Source: Rhypophila decipiens (lineage: Eukaryota; Ascomycota; Sordariomycetes; Sordariales; Naviculisporaceae). Taken from it: a stretch of 64,000 bases of DNA. Below are positions 22,001 to 34,601 of the stretch, one piece after another (the stretch's first letter is position 1; the number at the start of each line of letters is the position of its first letter). A model generated the notes under the pieces. The model saw only the letters and a program-made list of their open reading frames with translations. It was not told the origin of the DNA and made no database searches. The stretch covers positions 62,001 through 126,000 of the forward strand of contig MU858072.1 in the NCBI GenBank assembly GCA_033297075.1, in the 5' to 3' direction. A program made the position numbers and the translations under genes.

Positions 22001-25000
22001 AGTCCCAGATCACTCAGTGCCTTGATGAGTGCGCGGCCGTCTTTCCGGGATTCGGCATCTCTTCTCCGCAGGTTGCTGTCATACTGGGCTCCTCGGAAGG
22101 CTAGACTTTTGCTCCCATCATTTTCGTATTCCAGCCTCGCCAAGACAGTGGATAACGAAGCATCTTGGCTAAGCCCGTAGTATGCATCTGGATCGTCAAT
22201 GTTTTCAAAGATGTCCAGTAGGATCTCTTCGGAATTATCAGCTTCTCTGAGTGCAGACGAACGCCTGGAAGAACGTGTGGATTCAGAAAAGGCCAGTTCG
22301 GCGAACAGAAGCGCGACTTTGAACATTCCACAACGGGTCGCGGCCGCGGCAGCGTTCGAGAAATTGACATCCAACCAGTGGGCACGATCAGCTATCGAAG
22401 CTTCGTTCAGCAAAGGCTGTGTCCGTAGGTATAGGATGGTATTTATCAACAATTTCAAGTTTTCCTTAGCTGCTGTCGAAGTATTGGTCAGCCATTCTCT
22501 CAGAGCCTCAGAAAGACGCCTCTTGATGCCTTGTTGCTTGTCGAGTTGGTACTCCAAGACCAAGTGGACAATAAAAGGGAACGCTTGTTCGGAGAACCCC
22601 TTTACTTTGTCGAGAATTGGCGGAAGAACCCTCAATGTTACTATCTCAGGGGCTGACTGGGCTAGTAGGATGGTGAATTGCCGGACCCATTCGGGATTTT
22701 CGATGTAGCGCGGGTCAAACACATCTGCCTCCTTTGGAGACGGCACTGGGGAAAGGTCCGGCTGTGGTGTTCGGTAGGGATCCCAGTTTGACGACTCCAG
22801 CAGTGCCTCGGAGAGGCTTTTCTGGCACGCACCGATCAGATCGTGGTCTTGCTCACTTACTGCGTCAGACACCACGGTGCGAAGCGCCGCCTCGGCCAGG
22901 CCGGCAGTAGTGCATTCCGAGTTGACCGTCAGAGCCTCGATGAGGTTGAGCAGGCCTTCGTCGGATCCGCTGTAGCCCAAAGACAGCTTGCAGTAATCTT
23001 CGACCTGGGATTCTCGAAGTAGCTCTTCTGGCACTGTGCCCGAGGCTGCGAACGATCGGCCGAGGACACGGCCGGCCCATGAAACATACTCGCCTCCGAG
23101 CCGCTGAGAGTCGCAACTTTTCCACACTACAGTCGCATATCTCAGTGCATCCTCGTCAGTCTCAATCACGTCCAGTCGGCTAGAAAGAGGCATCTTGAAG
23201 ACCCCGCAGAGCATAGAGAGAGCAATGTCCCGTGCGGGCTGGTTTAGGAGCTGATTTTCCCGATTCCAGTCCTTCAGTATCTCCAACAGGAGATGGCTTT
23301 CGTGCGTGCCTTTTTCGGCATTTCCAAACGCGCGTATCTTGGCGGCCGAGTCTATGATGGCCTTGAAAGCGGCACGCTGGGCATCATCTTTAAAACAAGG
23401 CGAATCGTACTTGGCGAGCTCTTGGGCAAACCACCTATGGAAGAGCGTCGCCCTGTTCATGGTTGCCTTGAACTGGCTTTCTTGCGTCGTACTGGACTGA
23501 CTTGATTCGAGAAACACGCGGAGGTCAGCCAACGAGGAGAGCGCATACCCAGCAAGGAAGGAAGGCGCCTTTCTCAGGTGGTTCATGCCTTTCATGATCA
23601 GATATTTGGTCACGCCCAGCGCATCGTCTGCACACTCGGCATCCACGACAAATGCTCTTATCGAGTGAAGAAGCATCTCGAGGGGATAGGCTGAAAGGGC
23701 TGACTCGCCTGCCAGGCATATAAGAACCCGGATTTTGCGGAGCACAGAGCAGGCGTGTAAAGGTCCCAGCGCCGGATGGATTGTGCTCAGAAGCTTCCGA
23801 GCCACAAACACAATAAGAGGGGGCGACCAGAGATTCTCAACTTCATATGGTGTCCGGCTGCAGAGATGGACCATCTGCCGCGTGAGATATTTGGCCTTGA
23901 ACATGGGTTGTTGGTTGGGCGGCAACGCTGTATTCAGATGGCCAAGGTCCTTGATCTCTTCCATGATTTTAGCGGCGCCCGCAAAGCGCTCATCTTTCTG
24001 GAAAGCCTTTTCAATGGGATCTTCCTGGTCGAATATGTCAAAGAAGGTCGCGATGATGTCTGCAAAGTTCAGATGTATGTTTTCAAGAAAGCCTTCCTTG
24101 CCAAGGATATGCCTGAGTCGACTTTCACCCGTCATGTGCCCGGCACCACTGGCGACGCTGATATCATGTGCAATGCTGTAGGCAATCACCTTGGTGAAAT
24201 TTTCTTGTACCATAGTTGCTAGGTTCGTGCCGAGCATCCTTGCCAGCGCATCCGCCTCGGTCTCCTGCCCGCGCATAATCATGATGGCCGCAGCTTCAGT
24301 TTGGGCACTGAGCACGAGTTCCTCAAGACTCGCAAACCCAAAGATGGCAAACGGGATTTCTTCAATCGAATCGCCTTCGAGCCAAGTATACAGCAGCTGG
24401 GGAGCGAAGAGGCCGAAAAGCTCTTGAGGGCCACCGAGACTGAGACATTTGGATATACGTCTCAAGCAACTTGCTGCATATTTGGCCGACCGCAGAATCT
24501 TGCCAGGGGTCTCAAAGATGTGATAGATGCATCGACGAAGCAGCGTGGGCCACCGGCAGGCTATTTCGGAGAGGGCGAACAATCTAAAAGCTATTCCTTC
24601 GCTGACTTCGGGGTCTGCAGGCAGGCTTTCCAGAACGTCCACAAAGATGTCGTCGTGCGTCTTGAGAACATACAAGCCAAAGATTTTGGGAAGGTTGACG
24701 CCAATGAAGTACTGGACGGGGAGGGGTCCTTCTTTCAGGATGTTCATCAGTGTGACTCGAGTGGAAGGCAGTTTGAGGTCAGTGGCATATCGTGGGCTGA
24801 CTTCTAATAAATGAAACAGCAACTTGGAGAGCCAAACCTGAGCAGGCGCCGATAAGGAATTATTTGGCAGCGACCGCTTGATCAAGTGGTCGTACAAGTC
24901 GCCCACCATAGCTGAGAGGTCTTGCTCGTCCGCCGTCCAGATACTCATGAAGCCATTCATGATATCAATGCAGGTGCACAGAGCGACTTCACAACATGAG

Positions 25001-28000
25001 AACTGATCTTTGCTTATGATTTCTCCAACCCGCTCCACCATTCTGAGCGCACTGTCAGGCGTGGTGACGAGATCCGATGTGAAGAGCTCTTGCATCAGTA
25101 CATGACAAAGCAAAACTTGCTCATCCGGAAGCTCAAAGAGCTGGTCAACAAGCTCATCAGGGACAAGGCCCATCTGACCAGCATCCCGGTGCATGATTTT
25201 GAGGTACTGGAGCCGGTAAGTGGTCTCCAGATAAAATGCCTCCGGAGTATGTGCCAGAAGAATGTCTCGTCTGGGCAGACTTTTGGTCTTGGTGGTGGAG
25301 CTACTCTGAGTGCTTTGGGACTCGAATTCATCGTCCACATCCATGCTATCCGGGTCCCTACCCGAAGATTCTCGTCGGCTTCTTTCCTGTAGCATGTCTG
25401 AGAACTGGGCCAAAAGAGCCAGCAGAGAGCCATGGTCCCGTTTGAAGGCCGCCAACTGAGCCTCACCAAGCGGTGGGATGAAAGGAGCGGACGCGGTGAG
25501 GACCAAATTGAAGAATCCGTCATTTTGCGAGTTTAGTATGGTCTTGATGGTCGAGTCGCCAACCGTCGACAGGGCTGTTTCGATGTCCTTGGACATGGAC
25601 GAGTTCAAATTGAGCAGCTCGGGCAACACAAGAGCTCCCGCGAGGCACGCGAGGATCACACTCTGCAGTCGCTCGCTAGACACTGGTGTGGTTCCCTCAG
25701 CTCCACGTTTTTGCCACGATTCAGTTAATTGGCAGAGCTCTTCAACCTTGGAAAAGAGGAGCTCCAGAACAAGGCGCTTTGCGGCATGTGTTCCTGTTTC
25801 ATCAGGACTGTCCTTTGTCTCTGCAGCTGACTCTGTGGACAAGCATCTGGAGAGAGAAGGTAGCGACGCATCATCATTCTCCAAGAGCAGCAAGTATCTG
25901 ATGAGGTCATGGAAACCCTGCTGGCACTTCCAGAATTGGGCGATGGGGCCTCCGAAGACTCGAAGAGGCGCCTCCATACCAAGAATGGGAATGCCGAGAC
26001 AGGACCGCAGCAGACATACCAAGTCATAGGGGTAGGCATGGAGAGCATGTTGGGAGGCGAATGATAGCTCGGCTTAGTGAAGTTAGCATCAAGTTGGCTG
26101 AAGGAGGGCGACTTTTGCTTACCAGGACTCCATTTCACAAAGACCCAGCGAATAATGTGATTTGCGGTTGCCTGGCTGGCATTGGGAAACATGGCGTTCC
26201 GCAGGCGGAGCAGAGTCTGCATGAGCACCAAGGAAGAATCTACAAGGACGGCAGGCCCGCTGATATCAGCTGCTGTTATGATCAGATTCACATCATCAGA
26301 AATCTCATGGTGCTCGAGGAGATTGCTCTCCACTATCGAATAAAGAAGGGCGCAGGCAGCACGGCTTGTCGGGGCAAGGCTGAGAGATCGAACCCCTAGC
26401 TGCCAGGTTTGTTTCCATACCGAAGACAAGCTCGGGTCGTGAGAGGCTTCATGCATGGCTACGCTGTTGTATGTCAGTACATTCCAGCGTCAGAACATGG
26501 AGCAGCTTGAGAAAAGGTGATCTTTACCTGGAACAGGCAAGCATTGCCCATGATGCCACAGCACCTTGTTTTGCATTAATGCATTTCAGCAGGTCAGCCA
26601 TGGCCTCTTTCACGTCTCCCAGCGAAGGGGTAAGCCTTTTGCCCAAGAAAGGAATCAACTGCAAGGCCGTGAGCTTGATTGCGGGGTCCAGGGAGCCAAG
26701 TTTTTGATGGATTCTGTCTGGGGCACTGCTGTGGGCGACCCGACGCCGTTTTCGCGGCTGGCCATCGTCAACCTCTTGATGGTCTCGAGCTCGCTTCGAG
26801 TGTCGAGAGTAGATTGCTTCCAAGATGGCGATATTCTCCAGAAGCGCCCAGTTCTGTTCCCCTGTCTCGTTATATGGACGGAGACTAAAAACGCCGGTAG
26901 AGAGATGATCCGAGGGGAGATGCATGCCGGTGAAGGTAATATCCTCTAGCTGGAGTTTTGCACGGTCATCACGCCTCGACCACAGTGCCTCCAGCAAATC
27001 TTCAACATCTTGTAGGATCGAACCGTCAGAAGTCTCTTGGACAAGGCTCTCCAAGTATAGGTGGATTCCATATATAGTCTTGAGCATCTCATCACGGACA
27101 GAATTCAGCATGGCATCCCGGGAGAGAGAACGAGGCTGCCACCAATGAGATAGCAGTGGTATCAGAGACCTGGCCACTGTCTTGGCGAGTCCGACGTCGT
27201 TGGTCTGTATTCGGGAGAATATGCTATTGATGGTGGAAAATGCTTCTTTTTGCATTTCACCCAGCTTCATCTGTCGAAGGCCGAGCATCTGAAGCACGAC
27301 TTGTGAAGCCGTCTCTGCACGTCTCTTTACGGGCGCATTTGGTGCTGACATCAACGAGTCGAGGCAGGAGAGGAAATCCAATGCCATCTGACTGCCCACT
27401 TGGGTTGATCCTTGATTCAGTCCATGGGCTTTGGGCCTGATTGGCAAGTGCGTCTGCGCAGTCCCAGGGGCCGGGGAATCGCGAGATAGCAATGATGCAT
27501 CTTTGTCTCCCGTGTCCAGATAGCGAGACAGCCCCTCAATGCAAAAGTCAACGCATATCTCCCACGATTCTCCCGAGAAGGCGGCCAGATTCTCGACGTT
27601 TGCCGAGAAATGAAGAAAGGTGCTCAGTGCCTTGACATAGTCCTTGACCAAGGGCTCGATGTAGGTGTCTTCGGGGCCTGGGAGAACCTGGGTGACGTGG
27701 TCGATGATGGCCCTGGCTGTTTTGCGCTTGATCCGCGAAGTGCTGTGCCTAACAGCAAGCCGCAGAGCAACAGCGCACCTTCCCAGACGAGTCGTGGCGC
27801 CGGCCTTGGTTGTCTTTTTGCCACTGAAGTAGACTTCTTTCTCGAGCAAAGTGCATCGGAAAAGAGCCTCGTATATCGAGTGGTAGGTCTTGTCCTCAAA
27901 TGGGCTTCTGCATCGACAAGTCAATAAACACACATTACACTGTGAATTTCCATGTACAATGTGAAGGCGCTTACTGCTTTTGACCTTGAGCATTGTCGGT

Positions 28001-28194
28001 AGATTTGAAGTACGATATCAGCTCTGAGAATAAAGTCAGCACTTGTTAAACATGTTTTTGCCTAAGCAATTCAGGCAGGTATGCCACTTACTTTCCACGG
28101 CATCCTGTCGCGTTCTGATTGTGTTGCTCACGAGAAGACCGGCGAGTTCTTTGAGAGTGACAGCATCACCGCTGCCTCCCCTCCCGGGAACCAT
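19061..28194 (-). CDS. tel1: Serine/threonine protein kinase Tel1 (ATM homologue)
   Basis: PI3K-like kinase recruited to double-strand breaks and telomeres through the Mre11 complex. Six exons on the minus strand: 28194-28092, 28023-27975, 27907-26528, 26463-26123, 26072-19161, 19080-19061. The phases agree throughout and give 2934 residues. The N terminus carries a TAN-like motif (LKELAGLLVS...RTRQDAVEKLISYF). A helical solenoid and FAT region follow. The PI3/PI4 kinase domain is at about 2580-2880: PKIITAVGSNGQ, LVKGGNDDLRQD, catalytic LGDRHGHNILLD and metal-binding HIDLG. The FATC domain ends in GWAAYA. That ending is only produced if the 20-nt last exon is used; otherwise the frame stops after YSGMF. 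ATM/Tel1 rather than ATR/Mec1 is favoured by the TAN motif and the ASGVSAPKI context. It diverges from nup192 across a spacer of about 1.2 kb. Confidence 0.95.
19128..19141. repeat. G14/C14 homopolymer in the last tel1 intron
   Basis: Fourteen G on the plus strand (C on the coding strand) lie about 20 bp downstream of the donor of the last tel1 intron (19081-19160). Confidence 0.9.
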
Positions 28195-29384
28195 TTCCTT
28201 TACTCCCCCCGTAGTATAACGGTGCCTAGCATCTGGGTCTGGCTGGACTGAACAAACGCGTGATGAATTCAGGCGAGGCAGTGAGTGAGACGCCGAATCA
28301 GGTCTAAGGCGGCGTTCGTGTCAAGGAAGGCTTCCAGAGTAAAAGGTCTGCAGCTTGGATGTAAAACCCGGTCAAGTGGTAAAATAAACAATGGATAGTC
28401 TTAAATGGCGGTGCCGGTGAGGAGGAGATGAGATTCTGGTACGAGAAGGCCGTAGGAAAAGCAAAGTTAAAGTGCATCGCGGCCAAAAAACAGCCAAGTG
28501 CACTGCACGGATAGGTCCACCAAATGTTCAGTTGCTGACTTCTTAAACTATAGACCGAGTATGGTAACTAAAACAAGTCATGATGAAGCAGAAGAATCTA
28601 GCAATTTCTTCTATTCAGTTACTATCTTAGCGGTCTTAGCGGTTCGTTTCGACGTCTCATCCGTTTTCAATGAAGCCTCATGAAGGAAGCAAACAACAAG
28701 GCGAAAGTCAATGGACGTTTTCACTGCAGCTCCAGCGGATTGGGGCCTGGCGGGGCGGTGAAAGCTAGTGTATTTCCGGTACGATACGGGGTACAGTACA
28801 TATTAACTGGCAGCTTCTTCAGCAAATACAAGGTCTAACTGGAAGAAAACAAGAACATGGGAATCAAGGCAATTGACCTTTGAATAAATGTCAGCTTTCC
28901 CTGTAATCTTCTTTCCAATAATCATAAATCGCCAAACAATGCCAAGTTCAGTTACCAGGCACACTTTGTTGATTGAGCGTCAGAATTTTCACCGCCTTTT
29001 TTTCTGTTCGGAGAAAACAAGCTCGCAGCCTGCCGGCCGGGAGCACAACAGTGGGACGCCCTGGAAGCTCCCAGGTCCCTGTCATTTCGCGTCTGTTGTC
29101 CGTGCATCTTGAATTTCAAGATCCAATCACCTCTCGCCGTCCAAACTTCGGAGCAACATTCGAGTTGTCCAACTTTCTTCCAAACCAAGACATACACGGC
29201 AGAGGATACAGAGCTATTTTACCATTAGCCCGAATAGATATTTAGGGCTAGCGACCGGGATCGCGATCACCTCAACTCTGGAAATGCGCTGACGGGGTTG
29301 GCCGCCTACTTCGCATCGCGCTTCCTCGTCCTCATCCTCTGTCGACAAACCCTCACATTCGGTCGCCCCCATTCTCCTGCCACC
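28195..29384. promoter_or_regulatory. Divergent promoter region of tel1 and nup192
   Basis: About 1.2 kb between two head-to-head start codons. No coding feature is supported, so both promoters must lie here. No individual element was identified with confidence. Confidence 0.6.
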
Positions 29385-32300
29385 ATGGCCGATTTTCGCC
29401 CCCTCGAAGCCCTCAAGCTTCTTCATGGGGAGCTGCTTTCCCTCCATGAGCATCGACTCGAAGATCCTCAGACCCTGGACCAGTTGATAGTGGCGCATAC
29501 CGAAGCTTTAAAGAAATTTCTTGCCAAAACTCCTCGCAGCTCGACCAGCAGAACAGCTGTCCAAAGCGGCAAAGTAACGATCCAGGGCGACGAGTACTCG
29601 GTAAACCAGGATTTCGTCAACGATACCCTAAAACTCGCCGACGAGGTAGACCTCGACGAGCTCGAGGCGGCAAGAGTACTCCTCGATGCGGATGCCGAGG
29701 GCGATCAGGAGGAAAACTTTGGTCGGCCGCTGTGGGAATGTGGTGTCATTCGCTTCCACCAAGAACGCGAGTATCTGCTCGACTGCATGCGTCTTTGTAT
29801 CGAAATATGCGACGACGAAGAGCTCGAACCGAGGTTTCAGGATTATTTTGGATCTGTGGTGGACGAAAAGATATTCGGGGCGGCCGTTCCTGGAGCTCAG
29901 CGCCAACCTGCGGGCGAGAAATTCGTGTCAAAGTGCATGAAAGCTATGCAGGAGATCAAAACTTGGCTACAGTTGCTGGGTGATAGAAGGGCTGCTCAAA
30001 ATGTTCTGGCCAGACCTGACCAACCGAAGCAACCCGAGTCGCAGGAGATATACGACTTCGCATCCCTCAAACTCGTCCAGCAGCATGAGCTTATAGCTAT
30101 TATTCTTTGCGCCGCCGTCGAAAAACGACACGCCGAGGCAAAGGACTTTGAGGACTTTATCGGCGTTCTCAGAAAGGCAGATAAATACGATCACCTCCTT
30201 GTGCACTGCTTCCCGGTGCTGGGGGAGTACATAACCGTATTTGGGTCAACCGAAGGGAACAGGGACATTCAGCAAGCAAGACGACTGAACGAGAGAATAT
30301 GCAGTCGCTCTGATGACAGCACGTGGTTGCTCGCCAACCTCGGTGCAGCTGTGCGGGCTTGGTGGATTGCCGAGTACAGCGGGTGCTATGTAGACGACGC
30401 TGTCGACCTTCCGGGCGTGGATTTAGACAAGGAAGACGAACAGCGAACAAAACAGTTCCTCGAGGCCCTGAAGGACGGTGGTTTCGATTTCATCCTCTCG
30501 GTGGCTGCCGACTGCAAGGCTCAGGAATGGCGGGACCCTTCAGAAATCGGTATGCGCCAATGGATACAGCGAAAGGCACCGCCATTGGCAACTGAGCAGT
30601 TCCCCTTTGCGCCCTTCTTCCAGCGGAGCCTCATGATGCATCTGGAGGTATTGGTGGATGCGTCCATTACTAACATTCCCGACGTGTTGCGAAAGCTGAG
30701 GACAGAGGAGGACGAACAGCGGCAGCTCAGTCAGACGCACGAGCAGGACCTGGATCTCGAGCGCTTTCTCCTCATCATCTCGTATGCGTACGAAGGTCGC
30801 CCCGATGCGGCCATGTCGTTCTGGGAGGATCCGGACAGCAATCTGGCTGGTTTCTTGCAGTGGGCGTCGAAACGCGCTTCCACCCCTCTGGTCAGCGCGT
30901 TTTGTGAAATGCTCCAAGCTCTGTCGAGCAACGAAGAGTGTGCAACGGCTGCGCATATGTTTCTCCTCGATGAAGGATACCATTCTTCGGGGAAGATGAA
31001 GAGGTCTCAGTGCCTGAGCTGGAGCCAGATCTACAAGGAGCTTGATTTCTTCACAACTAAGATCCGGGAGAGGCCGAGCCCTTCGCAATCAAATATGCAT
31101 CGCTTAGTCAAGCCGAGCAACGAATTGGCCGAAACTGAGCCCGAGTCGGCCATGATGCTCGAATGCTATCTGCGACTGATTGCGAAGCTCTCGGCAGAAA
31201 GCGAGACTGCGAGGCAGAAGCTGATTCTGACGGATAACTACCACCTGCTTAACACGCTGTTTAAGTTGGCGACAGGGGCCATACCGCCGCGGCTCAGGGC
31301 TTGCATCTTTTACGCTTTCAGGGCCTTCATGACGGACAAGGATCCGTCGCTGAACGGCTTGTTGTGGAGGTGGTTTGATCATTGGATGGCCATTGATTAC
31401 CCCCAGCAGGCCAGTCTACATAGGGGGGCTGCTCTGGCCATCCAGAATCAGACCCCATATGGCAACATGACATCGGTTTTTGAATCACTGAGCCACGGCT
31501 TTGAAGAACCAAACGCCGTCATCCAGTTCCTCATATCCTTGTTCGTCCCAGTGGAGGAGCTGGAACAACTGAACGACACGCTACCTTTTCCCGAAGACCT
31601 GAGCAATCAGGTCCGGGTCCCCGGCGTTGAAGCATATGTCGATTATGTGCTCGAGGTTTTCGGGACCACCACTAGCAACAAGGAGGACAAACCCGAGACC
31701 ACACAGCTACGTATGCTGCGGCTCAGTTGTCTGGACTTTGTAATGACCTGCTTGGGCACCTTCAACGAGGACTTGATCATCCTTGGGAGCCAATCAAGCA
31801 TTGCCATTGACCAAGCCATCGCTACCACGGACCTCGCTACCTATATCCACCTCCACCCGTTCTCGCGGGCCATGGAATGGATGTTCGATGACAGGATCGT
31901 CAAGACCTTGATTGACACGATACACCAGGACTCCAGTGCCATGGGTGCCGCCGCTCCCGAGTCGCCACTTGTCCTCAGTGTCTTGAGGTCTGTGGAAGTC
32001 CTTTTAAAGGTACTCGAGCTGCAGGCTACGTATCTTGACCTAGTGAAGCCCATGATCAGAGCACAAGGGACAAAAATATTGCCGTCCAAGGCCCACAGCG
32101 CATACTCGTCGATTGAAGAAGGCATCATGAATCACCTGAGCCTGGTGGTCGATTTGGGAAAATATTGCGGCATTCGTCACCCGCCGCTCACCCTGGCATG
32201 CTTGAAACTACTCGAGAGAATCTCTACGTCTCCCAAAATCATCTCGGCCTGGGGTCCGAATGGCGGTATGCACGGTCATCATCGCAACAAGGCCATTGTG

Positions 32301-34601
32301 CAGCTGGAGCAAAACGAGGAGGGCGAGGCGATCGCAGCATCTCTCGCAGCCGAGATCTCGGATACACTCGATCCCGTTCTTGAGGCCGAGGCGCAAAACT
32401 ACATGATAAAGTTGTTCATTCTTGATTTCCTCTACGAATGCCTCAAGGCCACACCGGACCAGCCCACCATCGCCCATCTGCTTCTCGGGTTCCATTGCGA
32501 GGTCAACACGCTCACCGTGGAACCCGAGGGTGCTTTCGACAACCAGAAATCACTCTTCCACAACCTACTCAACGTCTTCATTGGACTGTCTGTCTACCAA
32601 GAGGAGGTTGGCGTTCGCGGTTATCTGGTGGCCCTGAAGCACCGAATCCTGCGCGTGTTCCAACTCCTATGGAGCTCGCCCTTGTCGTCAGTGCTTGTGA
32701 TGGACGAGCTGAGAGCGACAAACTTTGCTTTCCACACGCTGCTCCACGAGCTTCAGATACAGCCAAGCCTCAAATGGGACGGACTTGAGGCGGGCAGTCC
32801 CGAGTTTCTCCTTACTGATGCAGCGGTATCGTATATCGATTTCCTCTCCACCCGCGCCATGGCGTTCCAATATATTGGCAAAGAGCTCTGCAGCGTGGCC
32901 CACCACCGCATCCCGACAACCAAGCGCCAAATTTTCGAAGCGCTCAATGGTCAGGTGAAGGCCGAGAACAACGAGCCCATCAACATTCCCAACATCTTTG
33001 ACTTTTTCGACTTCTTGCCTCTGGAAGACCAATGGGACATCCCCACACCACAGTTTACCCACTACAAGGATCTCGATCTCGGCCCATGCGCTGAAGAGGA
33101 TCCAGTAGCCGGACTGCAGTACAACGCCCACAGAGTCCAAGAGATACTATGGCTGAAGCGAAATGAGGCTCGATCTGCAGGCCAGATCATACCACAGGAG
33201 CAGCTGGCAGCGATTGAAAGGGAAGAGGCCATGTTGAAAGAATTCATCGTTTACGGAAATCGGCACAGGCGATTCAGCGCGCAGCGGCTCATGGTGCTCA
33301 GGGCATGGACAAACCTCCTGCTTATCATGTTCGAGGCCAATGACTTCAAGGGCACGCCAAAGATGGCATTCTTGCTCCAGGCCCTGCAAGCCATCCTGCC
33401 CAGCCTAGAAGCCTTCAGCACCTTGAGTGTGGCCGAAACATATGAGCTTGCGCGGGTTGCCAAAGTCCTCCTATTCAAGCTAGACTTTTCTGGTGACGTT
33501 ACGCCAAGCGGTGGTCTTGACAAGGAGAGCGCAGCTATTGGCAATCTGATCAGCGACAAATTATTCCAGCTCTTCCAAGTGTGCCTCAACTGCATCGGGA
33601 GATGGACGGGCAGTTCCGAGCTTCGCGCTCTGTACCACAGCATTTGCTACCGCTATCTCACGGGCGTCGTCGATAAAAATGGCCAGTCCCCGGCCAGCCA
33701 GAGACTCGCAACTAGCCGGCAGAGAACACTCAAAACAATCGTCGCTGCCGGGGAGCGTCTTCTCAATGTCATCTGTGACGATGCCTATGGCAGCGACACC
33801 AACTGCCAGACAGCAGCTATGATTCTCCTGGGCGCGTTGGTGAGTATCGGAAGCGCCGACGACGACGCCGCCGTCATCGACACGCTTAACCGTCTCAATT
33901 TTATCGGCGTCCTTGTTGACAGTCTGAAGACGGTGCTCGCAGATTGGCTCGCCATGATTGCGCAAGACAACACTTTGGCGGAGCAACACGCGCGAGCGAA
34001 ACTGGCACTTTTGCTCCAGCTCTGCCAGACTCGGTCAGGCGCCAAGTTTGTTCTCCAGGCGAATCTGTTCCGTGCGCTGGAGCTCTCGGGCGTGTTCGCC
34101 GCGGATCCGGAGCTGGAAATCGATGCCAGGAACACGCGCGCGCTGGAGAAGCATTATAGTCTGTTGGTATCGCTCGCGCGCGTCATTGGGGCAGCCGTTT
34201 TATCCCGGGGTTCGCATAATGTGCTACAAGGGAGACGGTTCTTGCAACAGCATCGGATGCTCCTGGTGCATACGCTCAAGCGCAGCGCCGGGATTGGGAC
34301 TGTCGGGAACGGGGCTGGTGGTGCGGGGACTGTTAATGGACGGAGCACGTTTGGAGGAAAGGACAGCATATTGGTGGGAGCTGGGGATGTCGAGGCCCAA
34401 GCGAAGCTGGAGGACAGGATTGAGGAGCTTGCTGAGGCGTTTATGTTGCTGATTACGGCTACGGGATTCTTGGAGGTATGTTCACGGCTGTGTCTTGATT
34501 TCATCGCTATTTTTTCATCGCTAACCTGCCCAAAACAGTTCGAAGAGGATCAAGTACCCATGGAGAAGCCAAAGCCGGTTTATGGCAGGCTATTCCACTG
34601 A
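29385..34601 (+). CDS. nup192: Nucleoporin Nup192 (Nup205 homologue)
   Basis: Large alpha-solenoid scaffold of the inner ring of the nuclear pore complex; it binds Nic96 and Nup53-type linkers. Start ATG 29385 in a strong CACCATGG context; the frame is open upstream but this ATG opens the family-typical MADFRPLEALKLLH. Exon 1 29385-34475 and exon 2 34539-34601 give 1717 residues, close to the roughly 1.7-1.8 k usual for fungal Nup192. Nearly all helical with no transmembrane segment. The 63-bp intron has GTATGT, GCTAAC and CAG signals, is phase 0 and has no stop, so a retained intron would add 21 residues. The N-terminal block (FGRPLWECGVIRFHQERE) and the FFDFLPLEDQWDIPTPQF segment look family-specific. 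Confident call. Confidence 0.92.
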   Translation: MADFRPLEALKLLHGELLSLHEHRLEDPQTLDQLIVAHTEALKKFLAKTPRSSTSRTAVQSGKVTIQGDEYSVNQDFVNDTLKLADEVDLDELEAARVLLDADAEGDQEENFGRPLWECGVIRFHQEREYLLDCMRLCIEICDDEELEPRFQDYFGSVVDEKIFGAAVPGAQRQPAGEKFVSKCMKAMQEIKTWLQLLGDRRAAQNVLARPDQPKQPESQEIYDFASLKLVQQHELIAIILCAAVEKRHAEAKDFEDFIGVLRKADKYDHLLVHCFPVLGEYITVFGSTEGNRDIQQARRLNERICSRSDDSTWLLANLGAAVRAWWIAEYSGCYVDDAVDLPGVDLDKEDEQRTKQFLEALKDGGFDFILSVAADCKAQEWRDPSEIGMRQWIQRKAPPLATEQFPFAPFFQRSLMMHLEVLVDASITNIPDVLRKLRTEEDEQRQLSQTHEQDLDLERFLLIISYAYEGRPDAAMSFWEDPDSNLAGFLQWASKRASTPLVSAFCEMLQALSSNEECATAAHMFLLDEGYHSSGKMKRSQCLSWSQIYKELDFFTTKIRERPSPSQSNMHRLVKPSNELAETEPESAMMLECYLRLIAKLSAESETARQKLILTDNYHLLNTLFKLATGAIPPRLRACIFYAFRAFMTDKDPSLNGLLWRWFDHWMAIDYPQQASLHRGAALAIQNQTPYGNMTSVFESLSHGFEEPNAVIQFLISLFVPVEELEQLNDTLPFPEDLSNQVRVPGVEAYVDYVLEVFGTTTSNKEDKPETTQLRMLRLSCLDFVMTCLGTFNEDLIILGSQSSIAIDQAIATTDLATYIHLHPFSRAMEWMFDDRIVKTLIDTIHQDSSAMGAAAPESPLVLSVLRSVEVLLKVLELQATYLDLVKPMIRAQGTKILPSKAHSAYSSIEEGIMNHLSLVVDLGKYCGIRHPPLTLACLKLLERISTSPKIISAWGPNGGMHGHHRNKAIVQLEQNEEGEAIAASLAAEISDTLDPVLEAEAQNYMIKLFILDFLYECLKATPDQPTIAHLLLGFHCEVNTLTVEPEGAFDNQKSLFHNLLNVFIGLSVYQEEVGVRGYLVALKHRILRVFQLLWSSPLSSVLVMDELRATNFAFHTLLHELQIQPSLKWDGLEAGSPEFLLTDAAVSYIDFLSTRAMAFQYIGKELCSVAHHRIPTTKRQIFEALNGQVKAENNEPINIPNIFDFFDFLPLEDQWDIPTPQFTHYKDLDLGPCAEEDPVAGLQYNAHRVQEILWLKRNEARSAGQIIPQEQLAAIEREEAMLKEFIVYGNRHRRFSAQRLMVLRAWTNLLLIMFEANDFKGTPKMAFLLQALQAILPSLEAFSTLSVAETYELARVAKVLLFKLDFSGDVTPSGGLDKESAAIGNLISDKLFQLFQVCLNCIGRWTGSSELRALYHSICYRYLTGVVDKNGQSPASQRLATSRQRTLKTIVAAGERLLNVICDDAYGSDTNCQTAAMILLGALVSIGSADDDAAVIDTLNRLNFIGVLVDSLKTVLADWLAMIAQDNTLAEQHARAKLALLLQLCQTRSGAKFVLQANLFRALELSGVFAADPELEIDARNTRALEKHYSLLVSLARVIGAAVLSRGSHNVLQGRRFLQQHRMLLVHTLKRSAGIGTVGNGAGGAGTVNGRSTFGGKDSILVGAGDVEAQAKLEDRIEELAEAFMLLITATGFLEVCSRLCLDFIAIFSSLTCPKQFEEDQVPMEKPKPVYGRLFH